DNA from: Rodentibacter mrazii
GTDB lineage: Bacteria > Pseudomonadota > Gammaproteobacteria > Enterobacterales > Pasteurellaceae
DNA length: 64,000 nt
Assembly: GCF_001998825.1 (NCBI RefSeq)
Contig: NZ_MLHG01000020.1
Location: forward strand, 1-64,000
Reading direction: 5' to 3'
Part shown: positions 27,889 through 35,959 of the stretch, piece by piece
Numbering within the stretch: the stretch's first letter is position 1
Layout of the letters: each line of letters starts with the position of its first letter
Notes under the pieces: generated by a model
Database searches by the model: none
Seen by the model: only the letters and a program-made list of their open reading frames with translations
What the model was told of the DNA's origin: nothing
Translations under genes and position numbers: made by a program

Positions 27889-29169
27889 ATGAGTATGAAT
27901 ATTCAACGATTAATTGACAGTGCGAAACAGTCCCTTAATTCGCCGGTAAGCCATCAATATATTGATGAAAGTTTTGAAAGCTGTATTAAATGTACCGCCT
28001 GTACCGCAGTTTGTCCGGTTTCACGTAATAATCCGCTGTATCCCGGCCCGAAACAGTCGGGGCCTGATGGTGAGCGTTTACGTTTAAAATCTGCCGAACT
28101 TTATGACGAAGCCCTCAAATATTGCACCAACTGTAAACGTTGTGAAGTGGCTTGTCCGTCCGATGTAAAAATTGGTGATCTTATTGTTCGGGCGCGCAAT
28201 AATCATCTGGCACAACAGAAAAAACCGTTGATGAACAAATTGCGTGATGCCATTTTAAGTAACACCGACATCATGGGGAAACTCAACACGCCTCTTGCAC
28301 CTATTGTGAATACCGTCACCGGATTAAGTGCTACCAAATTTGTGCTTGAGAAAACCCTTAATATCAGTAAAAAAAGAACCTTACCAAAATATGCTTTTGG
28401 CACGTTCCGCAGTTGGTATATGAAAAATGCCTTAGAAGAGCAGAAAAACTTTGAACGTCAAGTGGCGTATTATCACGGCTGTTATGTGAACTATAACAAT
28501 CCCCAACTGGGCAAGGAATTTCTTAAAGTTTTCAATGCCATGGGGATCGGCGTGATGTTGTTGGAAAAAGAAAAATGCTGCGGTTTGCCTTTAACCGTGA
28601 ACGGCTTTCCTGAGCGTGCACGCAATATTGCCCGATTCAATACCGACTATATCGGCAAAATGGTGGATGAAAAAGGCTTAGAGGTGATTAGTGAAGCCTC
28701 AAGTTGTGCGTTAAATTTACGGGATGAATATCATCACATTTTAGGCATCGACAATGCAAAAGTCCGCCCACATATTCATATGGTGACTCCTTTCCTATAT
28801 CAGCTTTTTAAAGAAGGCAAAACCTTACCGCTTAAGTCGCTGAAATTAAGAGTGGCGTATCACACAGCCTGTCATGTGGAAAAAGCCGGCTGGGCGCCTT
28901 ACACATTAGAAGTATTGAAACAAATTCCTGACTTGAAAATCATTATGTTGCCGTCACAATGCTGCGGCATTGCCGGTACCTACGGTTTTAAAGCGGAAAA
29001 CTACGACACCGCCCAATCTATCGGCAAAACCTTGTTTGATAATATCAACGAAGGCGGATTTGATTATGTCATTTCCGAATGTCAAACCTGTAAATGGCAA
29101 ATTGATATGTCCTCCAATATCACCTGTATTCACCCCTTGACTTTACTTTGTATGTCGATGGAGGTATAG
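27889..29169 (+). CDS. glpC: Anaerobic glycerol-3-phosphate dehydrogenase subunit C
   Basis: 426 residues. Two ferredoxin-like [4Fe-4S] motifs lie near the N-terminus (CIKCTACTAVCP and CTNCKRCEVACP). They are followed by two CCG-type heterodisulfide-reductase-like domains (KCCGLPL and QCCGIAGTYG). It anchors GlpAB to the membrane and passes electrons to quinone. RBS AGGAGG is ideal. Last gene of glpABC, followed by a paired-USS terminator. Confidence 0.96.
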   Translation: MSMNIQRLIDSAKQSLNSPVSHQYIDESFESCIKCTACTAVCPVSRNNPLYPGPKQSGPDGERLRLKSAELYDEALKYCTNCKRCEVACPSDVKIGDLIVRARNNHLAQQKKPLMNKLRDAILSNTDIMGKLNTPLAPIVNTVTGLSATKFVLEKTLNISKKRTLPKYAFGTFRSWYMKNALEEQKNFERQVAYYHGCYVNYNNPQLGKEFLKVFNAMGIGVMLLEKEKCCGLPLTVNGFPERARNIARFNTDYIGKMVDEKGLEVISEASSCALNLRDEYHHILGIDNAKVRPHIHMVTPFLYQLFKEGKTLPLKSLKLRVAYHTACHVEKAGWAPYTLEVLKQIPDLKIIMLPSQCCGIAGTYGFKAENYDTAQSIGKTLFDNINEGGFDYVISECQTCKWQIDMSSNITCIHPLTLLCMSMEV

Positions 29170-29173
29170 GAAC

Positions 29174-29210
29174 CAAAAAAAGTGCGGTCAATTTTGACCG
29201 CACTTTTGAC
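29174..29210. terminator. Terminator made of paired uptake signals (glpC/recQ)
   Basis: Inverted AAAAAGTGCGGTCAA / TTGACCGCACTTTT, between convergent glpC and recQ. Works in both directions. Confidence 0.9.
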
Positions 29211-29217
29211 TTCTATC

Positions 29218-31065
29218 TTAAGCTTTCGCCAAAATCGCTTTATGTTCTTTAATCAACATTATAAAGGGTTGGGCAAATCGTTCTAATTTTATTGTGCCCA
29301 CTCCGTTAATTTGCAGCATTTCAATATTAGAGGTCGGCATATATTGTGCCATCTCTTGTAGTGTTGCATCATTGAACACGATATAGGGTGGGATATTTTC
29401 CTTATCGGCAATTTGTTTACGTAAAAAGCGCAGATGGGCAAACAGATCTTTATCGTAATTAACCATTGTGCTTCGTTGCGGGTTATGAGCCATTTTACTG
29501 ATCGCAGAAATACGCGGCATTGCAAGCTCCAGAGGCACTTCTCCTTTTAGCACGGGTTTGGCATTTTCTGTGAGTTGTAAGGTGGTGTTAAACTCTCCGA
29601 TCACCTGCTGTATAAAACCTAGGTGAATCAATTGGCGAATCACCGATTGCCAATGTTCCTTACTTTTATCTTTACCAATGCCATAAACGCTGAGTTTATC
29701 GTGTTGACGTTCGAGGATTTTCTGATTTTGCATGCCTCGTAATACCCCAATCACATATTGTGCCCCAAAACATTGCCCTACACGGTAAATGGCGGACATC
29801 ACTTTTTGTGCATCCATTAAACCGTCATATTTTTTCGGTGGATCTAAACAAATATCGCAGTTATTGCAGGGTGTTTGGCGATGTTCACCGAAATAATTAA
29901 GCAACACCAAGCGACGACAAGTTTGGCTTTCGGCAAACTCACCGATGGCTTCTAATTTATGTTGCTCAATTTGTCGTTGGGGTGTTTCCGGTTTCTCAAG
30001 TAAGATTTTTTGTAACCAAGCATAGTCTGCCGGTTCATAAAATAATACGGCTTCGGCGGGTAAGTCATCCCGTCCTGCACGCCCGGTTTCCTGATAGTAA
30101 GATTCAATGCTGCGAGGTAAATCAAAATGCGCTACGAAACGGACATTGGATTTATTGATTCCCATACCAAAGGCAATGGTTGCCACCACGACTTGCACAT
30201 TATCACGTTGAAAATCCTGTTGCACACGCTCACGCTGTGCGGTTTCCATTCCTGCATGGTAAGCTGCTGCGGATATCCCTTTATGGCGTAAACTTTCTGC
30301 TATTCGTTCGACTTTATTACGACTGTTACAATAAACAATACCGCTTTTGCCTTTTTGAGCTAACACAAAACGGGCAAGTTGCTCCATGGGTTTAAATTTT
30401 TCTTCCAGCGTGTAACGAATATTTGGGCGATCAAAACTACCAATATACTTGTAAGGATTTTGCAGTTTAAGATGAGTAAGAATATCTTGGCGCGTCGCGT
30501 AATCCGCCGTTGCGGTGAGTGCCATAATAGGTGCATTCGGAAAACTGGATTTTAACCCGCCAAGTTGGGTATATTCGGGGCGGAAATCGTGTCCCCATTG
30601 GGAAATGCAGTGTGCTTCATCAATCGCGATGAAACTGACTTGGCAATAGGAAATCAGCTGGAAAAAGCCGTTTGTCATCACTTTTTCCGGTGAGATATAA
30701 AGGAGTTTAAGTTGTCCTGAAATTAGCTTATTTTGTACTCGTTGCTGCTGTTCTAATGTTTGGCTGGAATTGAGAAAATCTGCCTCAATACCATTAGCCT
30801 GTAATTGATCCACCTGATCTTTCATTAAGGAAATGAGAGGGGATATTACCAGCGTAAGCCCATTAAAACAGAGCGCCGGAATTTGATAACAGAGTGATTT
30901 ACCGTTCCCCGTCGCCATCACCACCAGAGAATCTTGTCCATTAATTGCGGCATTGATCACTTCTTCCTGCCCTTTGCGGAAAGATTGATAACCAAATACC
31001 GAATTTAGCACGGAAAGTGCGGTGGGTTTTTCCGGTGTTTTTGGGGAAGGAGAAAGATTGGACAT
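29218..31065 (-). CDS. recQ: ATP-dependent DNA helicase RecQ
   Basis: 615 residues from the ATG at 31065, placed 1 bp after the cyaY stop; an upstream ATG at 31098 would overlap cyaY. SF2 helicase motifs are GNGKSLCYQIPAL (Walker A-like), DEAHCISQWGHDFRPEY (DEAH) and YQETGRAGRDDLP (motif VI). A zinc-binding CRR...CNNCDIC region and a C-terminal HRDC domain follow. It unwinds DNA in RecF-pathway recombination. Confidence 0.95.
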   Translation of the reverse strand: MSNLSPSPKTPEKPTALSVLNSVFGYQSFRKGQEEVINAAINGQDSLVVMATGNGKSLCYQIPALCFNGLTLVISPLISLMKDQVDQLQANGIEADFLNSSQTLEQQQRVQNKLISGQLKLLYISPEKVMTNGFFQLISYCQVSFIAIDEAHCISQWGHDFRPEYTQLGGLKSSFPNAPIMALTATADYATRQDILTHLKLQNPYKYIGSFDRPNIRYTLEEKFKPMEQLARFVLAQKGKSGIVYCNSRNKVERIAESLRHKGISAAAYHAGMETAQRERVQQDFQRDNVQVVVATIAFGMGINKSNVRFVAHFDLPRSIESYYQETGRAGRDDLPAEAVLFYEPADYAWLQKILLEKPETPQRQIEQHKLEAIGEFAESQTCRRLVLLNYFGEHRQTPCNNCDICLDPPKKYDGLMDAQKVMSAIYRVGQCFGAQYVIGVLRGMQNQKILERQHDKLSVYGIGKDKSKEHWQSVIRQLIHLGFIQQVIGEFNTTLQLTENAKPVLKGEVPLELAMPRISAISKMAHNPQRSTMVNYDKDLFAHLRFLRKQIADKENIPPYIVFNDATLQEMAQYMPTSNIEMLQINGVGTIKLERFAQPFIMLIKEHKAILAKA

Positions 31066-31066
31066 A

Positions 31067-31372
31067 TTAGAATTGAACAGCTTCACCGTGTGCGGCACAG
31101 GCCTCTGTTAAACTCTCCCAAAAATTTTTACCGTCGTTGGAAATCCATTCACCATTTTTGAAGGCAAAATGAAAACCGCCTAATTTACTGGCAAGCCAAA
31201 GTTCAAATAAAGGTTCTTGTTTGTTGATGACAATTTGTGTGCGATTACCAAAGGTCATAGTAAACACAGCACCTTGAGTTTCACAATCCACATCGGCGCC
31301 TTGTTCTTCTAATTCTTCTTCAATTTTTTGCCAAATTTGTTCAATATTTTGATGAAATTCTGCAACATTCAT
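31067..31372 (-). CDS. cyaY: Frataxin-like iron-sulfur assembly regulator CyaY
   Basis: 101 residues. It has the acidic N-terminal helix (EFHQNIEQIWQKIEEELEEQG) typical of frataxin and the central NKQEPLFELWLASKLGGFHF. It binds IscS/iron and tunes Fe-S cluster assembly. It is divergent from the small lipoprotein gene and lysA, the enterobacterial cyaY-yifL-type neighbourhood. It shares a transcript with recQ. Confidence 0.95.
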   Translation of the reverse strand: MNVAEFHQNIEQIWQKIEEELEEQGADVDCETQGAVFTMTFGNRTQIVINKQEPLFELWLASKLGGFHFAFKNGEWISNDGKNFWESLTEACAAHGEAVQF

Positions 31373-31468
31373 AAAGTTTTTCCTTTCAAATCTGATAGAA
31401 TGCAGCAGATTATAAAGCCTTTTGCCCCCTTGTGAAAGGCGGATTTAACGATGAGTGAGAGAGAAGAA

Positions 31469-31585
31469 ATGAAAAAATTATTGTCAATTTTAGTATTAAG
31501 TGCAGTTTGTGCGTTAGCGACAGGTTGTGGAGTGAAAGGACCATTGTATTTTCCGGAAAAAGACCAAACTCAACAGAATCAATAA
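31469..31585 (+). CDS. lptM: Small LPS-assembly lipoprotein LptM (YifL-type)
   Basis: 38 residues. Signal peptide with lipobox ATGC (C20 lipidated), then GVKGPLYFPEKD, the conserved core of LptM/YifL. LptM stabilises the LptD-LptE translocon in the outer membrane. An in-frame ATG at 31451 exists, but MKKLL at 31469 with GAGAAG upstream gives a normal signal peptide. It sits between cyaY and lysA, as in related bacteria. It lies 15 bp before lysA. Confidence 0.88.
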   Translation: MKKLLSILVLSAVCALATGCGVKGPLYFPEKDQTQQNQ

Positions 31586-31600
31586 TTGGTGAGACACAAT

Positions 31601-32848
31601 ATGAATTTTTTCCAATATCAAAATAACCGACTTTATGCAGAACAATTGCCGGTACAACAACTTGCAGAGCAATTTGGTACACCGCTTTATATCTATTCCC
31701 GTGCCACGCTGGAACGCCATTGGCATGCTTTTAACGATGCATTAGGTTCACATCCTCATTTAATTTGTTTTGCCGTGAAATCTTGCTCTAATATTGGGGT
31801 ATTAAGTGTTATGGCAAAATTAGGTTCAGGTTTTGATATTGTTTCGCAAGGTGAATTGGAACGCGTATTGGTGGCTGGGGGGGATGCTTCGAAAGTCGTT
31901 TTTTCTGGTGTAGCAAAGTCCCGTGAAGAGATTATGCGTGCTTTAGAAGTGGGGATTCGTTGTTTCAATGTGGAATCAGTGTCGGAACTTCTCCACATCA
32001 ACCTCATTGCTGGCGAAATGGGAAAAATTGCACCGATTTCTTTGCGTGTAAACCCTGATGTAGATGCGCACACGCACCCCTATATTTCCACCGGTTTAAA
32101 AGAAAATAAATTTGGCGTCAGCGTGGACGAAGCCCGTGAAGTCTATAAGCTGGCAGCAAGCCTACCGAATGTGACGATAACTGGAATGGATTGTCATATC
32201 GGATCGCAACTCACTGAATTACAACCCTTTTTAGATGCGACAGATCGTCTTATTGTGTTAATGGAGCAACTCAAACAAGATGGCATTGCTTTGCAGCATT
32301 TAGATTTAGGCGGTGGTTTGGGGGTAACTTATACCGATGAAAATCCGCCACATCCAAGCGAGTATGCTAAAGCCTTGTTGGAAAAATTAAAAGATTACAA
32401 GGATCTTGAAATTATCCTTGAGCCGGGGCGGGCAATTACCGCCAATGCCGGCATTTTAGTAGCAAAAGTCCAGTATTTGAAAAGTAACGAAAGTCGCAAT
32501 TTCGCCATTACAGACACCGGTATGAACGACATGATTCGCCCGGCATTATATGAAGCCTATATGAACATTGTCGAAATTGACCGCACTTTGGCGCGCCCGA
32601 AAGCGGTTTATGATGTGGTTGGCCCCGTTTGCGAAACCTCTGATTTTTTAGGCAAACAGCGTGAACTTGCCATTGCGGAGGGCGATTATATTGCACAATG
32701 TTCTGCGGGTGCTTATGGAGCGAGTATGTCCTCCAACTACAATTCCCGTCCACGCACAGCGGAGGTTTTAGTGGATGGCGATAACGCACACTTAATCCGC
32801 TGCCGTGAAAGTTTGCAAGAACTTTGGGCGTTGGAATCGGTGGTTTAA
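31601..32848 (+). CDS. lysA: Diaminopimelate decarboxylase
   Basis: 415 residues from the ATG at 31601 (GGTGAG upstream). PLP-dependent fold-type III decarboxylase, the last step of lysine synthesis from meso-DAP. The PLP lysine is in CFAVKSCSN; substrate and PLP motifs are GGGLGVTY, EPGRAI and VGPVCETSDFLG. No lysine riboswitch is seen; the upstream gap is too short. An internal uptake signal lies near 32583. Confidence 0.96.
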   Translation: MNFFQYQNNRLYAEQLPVQQLAEQFGTPLYIYSRATLERHWHAFNDALGSHPHLICFAVKSCSNIGVLSVMAKLGSGFDIVSQGELERVLVAGGDASKVVFSGVAKSREEIMRALEVGIRCFNVESVSELLHINLIAGEMGKIAPISLRVNPDVDAHTHPYISTGLKENKFGVSVDEAREVYKLAASLPNVTITGMDCHIGSQLTELQPFLDATDRLIVLMEQLKQDGIALQHLDLGGGLGVTYTDENPPHPSEYAKALLEKLKDYKDLEIILEPGRAITANAGILVAKVQYLKSNESRNFAITDTGMNDMIRPALYEAYMNIVEIDRTLARPKAVYDVVGPVCETSDFLGKQRELAIAEGDYIAQCSAGAYGASMSSNYNSRPRTAEVLVDGDNAHLIRCRESLQELWALESVV

Positions 32849-32937
32849 TTCTCCCTTGAAAAGAAAGTGTGGTTGAAAAACAGAGAAATTTTCAACCGCA
32901 CTTTGTTTATAGAAATAGGGCGATCAGTTATCCCATT

Positions 32938-33363
32938 TTATTTAACAATATCCCCTTTAAGGGCTACACCGCCAATAATATGGCCCGCATGACATTCATA
33001 TTTTGTCGTACTTTTAAATGTATTCTTTTTATAATAACTAACAATATTTCCAACCTTTTTCGCACCTTTTGATGCCGCTTTATCTTGTAACTGTTTTACA
33101 GCGGATAAAAATGCCCGTTGACATGCTTTCTCATCACTTTTGTTTGCTGCATTAGTTTTTTTATTTGTTACTGTGTTTGCGATAAGTACTTTACCCGGTG
33201 CCGGTGTACCAAAATAAAGTTTGATATTTGGATTCAGTACCTCTGTAGCCTCCGGTGATTTTAATGCCTCACTAATAGATAAATGATGAGTTGTATCACG
33301 TGGAGCACAGGCTGCAATGGCTAAAGTTGATATAATGATGCCGAGTTTTGCATTTAGTTTCAT
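32938..33363 (-). CDS. Small lipoprotein, excinuclease-subunit-like family
   Basis: 141 residues. Signal peptide with lipobox IAAC (C19). The conserved tail has ACQRAFLSAVKQLQDKA, GAKKVGNIVSYYK and YECHAGHIIGGVALKGDIVK. This is the pattern of small lipoproteins often mislabelled 'excinuclease ATPase subunit'; there is no ATPase motif. Function unknown. It ends convergently with lysA and is divergent from the first gene of the ape operon. Confidence 0.75.
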   Translation of the reverse strand: MKLNAKLGIIISTLAIAACAPRDTTHHLSISEALKSPEATEVLNPNIKLYFGTPAPGKVLIANTVTNKKTNAANKSDEKACQRAFLSAVKQLQDKAASKGAKKVGNIVSYYKKNTFKSTTKYECHAGHIIGGVALKGDIVK

Positions 33364-33457
33364 AGGGGTTTCTCCAAGGTAAATGAGTTAAAACGGGATC
33401 TTTATTTCAGATCAAAGTTCAGTATAACATTTTTATACTAATTTAAAATTATCTACA

Positions 33458-33486
33458 TTGCTTTGAATGAATTAGCTAGGTAAAAT
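33458..33486 (+). promoter_or_regulatory. Putative sigma-70 promoter of the ape operon
   Basis: TTGCTT (33458-33463), a 17-bp spacer, and TAAAAT (33481-33486). The start would be near 33493, ~33 bp before the first gene. It is the only long intergenic space upstream of the following 19 plus-strand genes. Confidence 0.5.
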
Positions 33487-33525
33487 TAGTTAACTTTAAA
33501 TATTTAAAGTGGAAAAGGAAAGAGG

Positions 33526-33957
33526 ATGAAAAAAATTATTTTAGGGTTAACGGCATTTTGCTTAGTCGCATGTTCTGCAGGTGGGGTTGATGAAAGTAGT
33601 TTAAAACCTGTAAACCGTGCTTTTAATGTAAAACATGTTTGTGTAAAAGGGAGTACGCGTGGTGCGCCGGATCTATTTGTTGCAAGTTTAAAAAAGAGCC
33701 TGCAAAAGAAAAATATTATGTCTGAATCTATTGTGAACGCCGGTGATGCGAACTGTGATTATATCTTGGTCTTTGGTGTAAAAGGTAACCGTAACATTGT
33801 GGCAAAAGCAAAACTGCGTTTAATGGAAGTTAAAAATCAAAGTGAAGTCGGTTTTGTTCTTTATGTTCGCAAAGGTGACGAAAAAGATCGCGTTGATGAA
33901 GTCGGCTTGCAAGGTCAAACCGATACTATGATTAATCAGCTATTCAAAGATTATTAA
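33526..33957 (+). CDS. Lipoprotein at the head of the ape operon (Sbal_3080-like)
   Basis: 143 residues. Signal peptide with lipobox LVAC (C16). The mature part has FNVKHVCVKG, a helix FVASLKKSLQKKNI, and NCDYILVFGVKGNRNIVAKAKLRLME. I associate this pattern with the Sbal_3080 lipoprotein family, but from memory only. Function unknown. Its stop is 2 bp before the chain-length-factor gene, so it belongs to the same transcript. RBS GGAAAGAGG is strong. Confidence 0.75.
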   Translation: MKKIILGLTAFCLVACSAGGVDESSLKPVNRAFNVKHVCVKGSTRGAPDLFVASLKKSLQKKNIMSESIVNAGDANCDYILVFGVKGNRNIVAKAKLRLMEVKNQSEVGFVLYVRKGDEKDRVDEVGLQGQTDTMINQLFKDY

Positions 33958-33959
33958 TT

Positions 33960-34694
33960 ATGCCAATCTGCCACTTTTCATTCAACATTAAAAACTGGGC
34001 GATAGTTTGTAATAAAAAACTAGAAGTGGACGATTGGAAAAAAGGGGAAATTTTTTGGTTGAAAAATGCGGTTAATTTTGAAGAAGTTTCTCCTAAATTA
34101 GCTTTTTTACCACCGTTAAAACGTCGCCGATTAAGCCCATTCGCCCGTTTGTTTTTTGAATCGGCATGGGAGTTATTAGGAGAAAATAAAAATATTCCCG
34201 TAGTTTATGCCTCTTCAAATGGAGAAATTAATCGTAATTTTGATCTTTGGCATAGTTTATTGACAGAAGGAGATGTTTCACCCACTTCCTTTAGCCTTTC
34301 AGTGCATAATGCTCTGGTAGGACAGTGGTCCGAACTTGGTGGTGTAAAGGCAGAAATCACCGCATTGGCAGCCAAACAAGATAATTTAGAGATCGCCTTA
34401 TTAGAAGCCTATTTATTATTGAATGAAGGAATAAATCAGGTGTTAGTTGTTGTGGCAGAATCGCCTTTAGTAGATTCATACAATGCTTCACCTGTATATC
34501 GTCAACCTTTTTCTTATGCGTTAAGTTTATTAGTGGAGAGAGGCGATGATTATTCATTAGCATTGGATGAGGGTGTGGGGAATTCTTCGGGTTCTGATAA
34601 TGCATTAATTTGGGTAAAAAATCAGTATTTGGGTGTTAAAACGTGGCAAACGAAAAGTAGTACAAAAGGAACATGGCAATGGGAAAAAAATTAG
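33960..34694 (+). CDS. apeC: Aryl polyene chain-length factor (ketosynthase-like)
   Basis: 244 residues. N-terminal thiolase-fold 'beta-ketoacyl synthase-like' protein: RRRLSPFARLFFESAWELL, VVYASSNGEINRNFDLWHSL, SPTSFSLSVHNALVGQWS. The position of the KS active-site cysteine carries no cysteine (SVHNALVGQ), so it is probably inactive and pairs with the ketosynthase at 46166 to set polyene length. This is the role of ApeC with ApeO in characterised aryl polyene systems. It overlaps the next gene by 22 bp. Confidence 0.85.
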   Translation: MPICHFSFNIKNWAIVCNKKLEVDDWKKGEIFWLKNAVNFEEVSPKLAFLPPLKRRRLSPFARLFFESAWELLGENKNIPVVYASSNGEINRNFDLWHSLLTEGDVSPTSFSLSVHNALVGQWSELGGVKAEITALAAKQDNLEIALLEAYLLLNEGINQVLVVVAESPLVDSYNASPVYRQPFSYALSLLVERGDDYSLALDEGVGNSSGSDNALIWVKNQYLGVKTWQTKSSTKGTWQWEKN

Positions 34695-35467
34695 ATTGGC
34701 TACGTCGTTTTATTGCTACTGCATTAGGTTTTCTTTTTTGGGGCGTGGCAGGCACCTTATTTCAGCTTTATCTTTATCCTTATGCTAAAAATTACAAAAA
34801 AAATAGTTTGGCTACCCAGTTAAAGGTTCGTCGTTTAGTCAGTAAGATTTGGGCATATTTCATCCGATATTTAACAATTTCGGGTGTACTTGAGGTGAAA
34901 TATCAAGGTTTTGAACGTTTAGGTTGTCAGGGGCAACTAGTGTTGGTAAATCACCCGTCACTACTTGATGTAGTATTGGTTCTCGCTAAAGCGCCCGAAC
35001 TGAATTGTATTGTCAAGAAAGAATTACTGAATAACCCTACAATGAGAAACCAAATTTTAGCATGTGGTTTTTTACCCAATACCGAATCATTGGAACTTCT
35101 GGAAGAATGTGATGAGGTGCTAAAAGAACAAGCTCTTTTGCTTTTCCCAGAAGGTACAAGAACAGGTTGGGATGGTGAAGTTAAACTCAATCGTGGTGCC
35201 GTATCTATTGGCTTGCGTAGTGCAAGTGTTATTACTCCAATAGTCATTAGAATGAATCCGTTGAATTTTAAAAAAGGGCAGCCTTGGTATCAACTACCGA
35301 AAAAACGTATTCAATATGAGCTCATTGTGGGAGAAGACATCAATCCACAGGATTGGCTGGCGGAAAAGCCATTACCGATTGCTTCTCGCCGATTAACCGA
35401 ATATTTACAACATTATTTTAACTCTCAAACTAAGGATGATGAAAATGACACTCGAACAACAACTTAA
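34673..35467 (+). CDS. PlsC-like 1-acyl-glycerol-phosphate acyltransferase
   Basis: 264 residues. N-terminal membrane segment (about 14-38), then the LPLAT domain with HX4D (H94-D99 in NHPSLLDV) and FPEGTRT (158-164). It likely transfers an acyl group to the glycerolipid-like anchor of the aryl polyene at the inner membrane. By operon order it corresponds to apeD. Translationally coupled to both neighbours. A second start at 34679 is possible. Confidence 0.85.
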   Translation: MAMGKKLDWLRRFIATALGFLFWGVAGTLFQLYLYPYAKNYKKNSLATQLKVRRLVSKIWAYFIRYLTISGVLEVKYQGFERLGCQGQLVLVNHPSLLDVVLVLAKAPELNCIVKKELLNNPTMRNQILACGFLPNTESLELLEECDEVLKEQALLLFPEGTRTGWDGEVKLNRGAVSIGLRSASVITPIVIRMNPLNFKKGQPWYQLPKKRIQYELIVGEDINPQDWLAEKPLPIASRRLTEYLQHYFNSQTKDDENDTRTTT

Positions 35468-35708
35468 ACAACTAATTATTGATAGCCTTGCACTAGAAGA
35501 TGTTTCTATAGATGATATTGAAGACAATACGGTATTATTTTCTGATGAGGGGCTGGGGCTTGATTCGGTAGATGCGCTGGAATTAGGTTTAGCGGTACAA
35601 AAAACATTTGGTTTGCAGTTGGATAGCGAACAAAATCAATTACGTAAACATTTTGAAAGTGTTGCAACACTGGCACAATTTATTCGTAGTAAAAAAGGGG
35701 AAGTGTGA
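35445..35708 (+). CDS. apeE: Acyl carrier protein 1 (aryl polyene)
   Basis: 87 residues from the ATG at 35445 (AAGGA 8 nt upstream); earlier ATGs at 35436 and 35439 overlap the preceding stop region. The phosphopantetheine serine is S41 in GLGLDSVDALELGL. In aryl polyene pathways one ACP (ApeE) carries the growing chain and the other (ApeF) participates in starter/transfer steps. Which is which here is inferred from order. Confidence 0.85.
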   Translation: MTLEQQLKQLIIDSLALEDVSIDDIEDNTVLFSDEGLGLDSVDALELGLAVQKTFGLQLDSEQNQLRKHFESVATLAQFIRSKKGEV

Positions 35709-35959
35709 TTGTGACTGAACAAGAAATAAGAGATTTACTCAGCGAAGCGCTTCAATCGCTGTTTGAAATTGAACTGGAGCGAATTAAACCGGAAACCAAT
35801 CTTTACGAAGAATTGGAGATTGACAGCATTGATGCTATTGACTTGATTGATCATATCAAACGAAAAACGGGACATAAATTACAGGCGGAAGATTTTCGCA
35901 ATGTGCGTACCGTTGATGATGTGGTGCAAGCAGTGTTAAAACAACAAAATTCTGTGTAA
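35705..35959 (+). CDS. apeF: Acyl carrier protein 2 (aryl polyene)
   Basis: 84 residues with a GTG start at 35705 that overlaps the ACP1 stop (an alternative GTG is at 35711). Phosphopantetheine serine S41 in ELEIDSIDAIDLI. More acidic and closer to a canonical FAS/PKS ACP than ACP1. Its stop overlaps the next start (TAATG). Confidence 0.85.
   Translation: MIVTEQEIRDLLSEALQSLFEIELERIKPETNLYEELEIDSIDAIDLIDHIKRKTGHKLQAEDFRNVRTVDDVVQAVLKQQNSV

Noticed and set aside
31066-31098. Longer RecQ starting at 31098.
   Set aside because: It would overlap cyaY and adds 11 residues without similarity to the usual RecQ start.
31373-31468. Possible lysine riboswitch before lysA.
   Set aside because: The gap is under 100 bp and lies before the small lipoprotein gene; no conserved L-box helices are seen.
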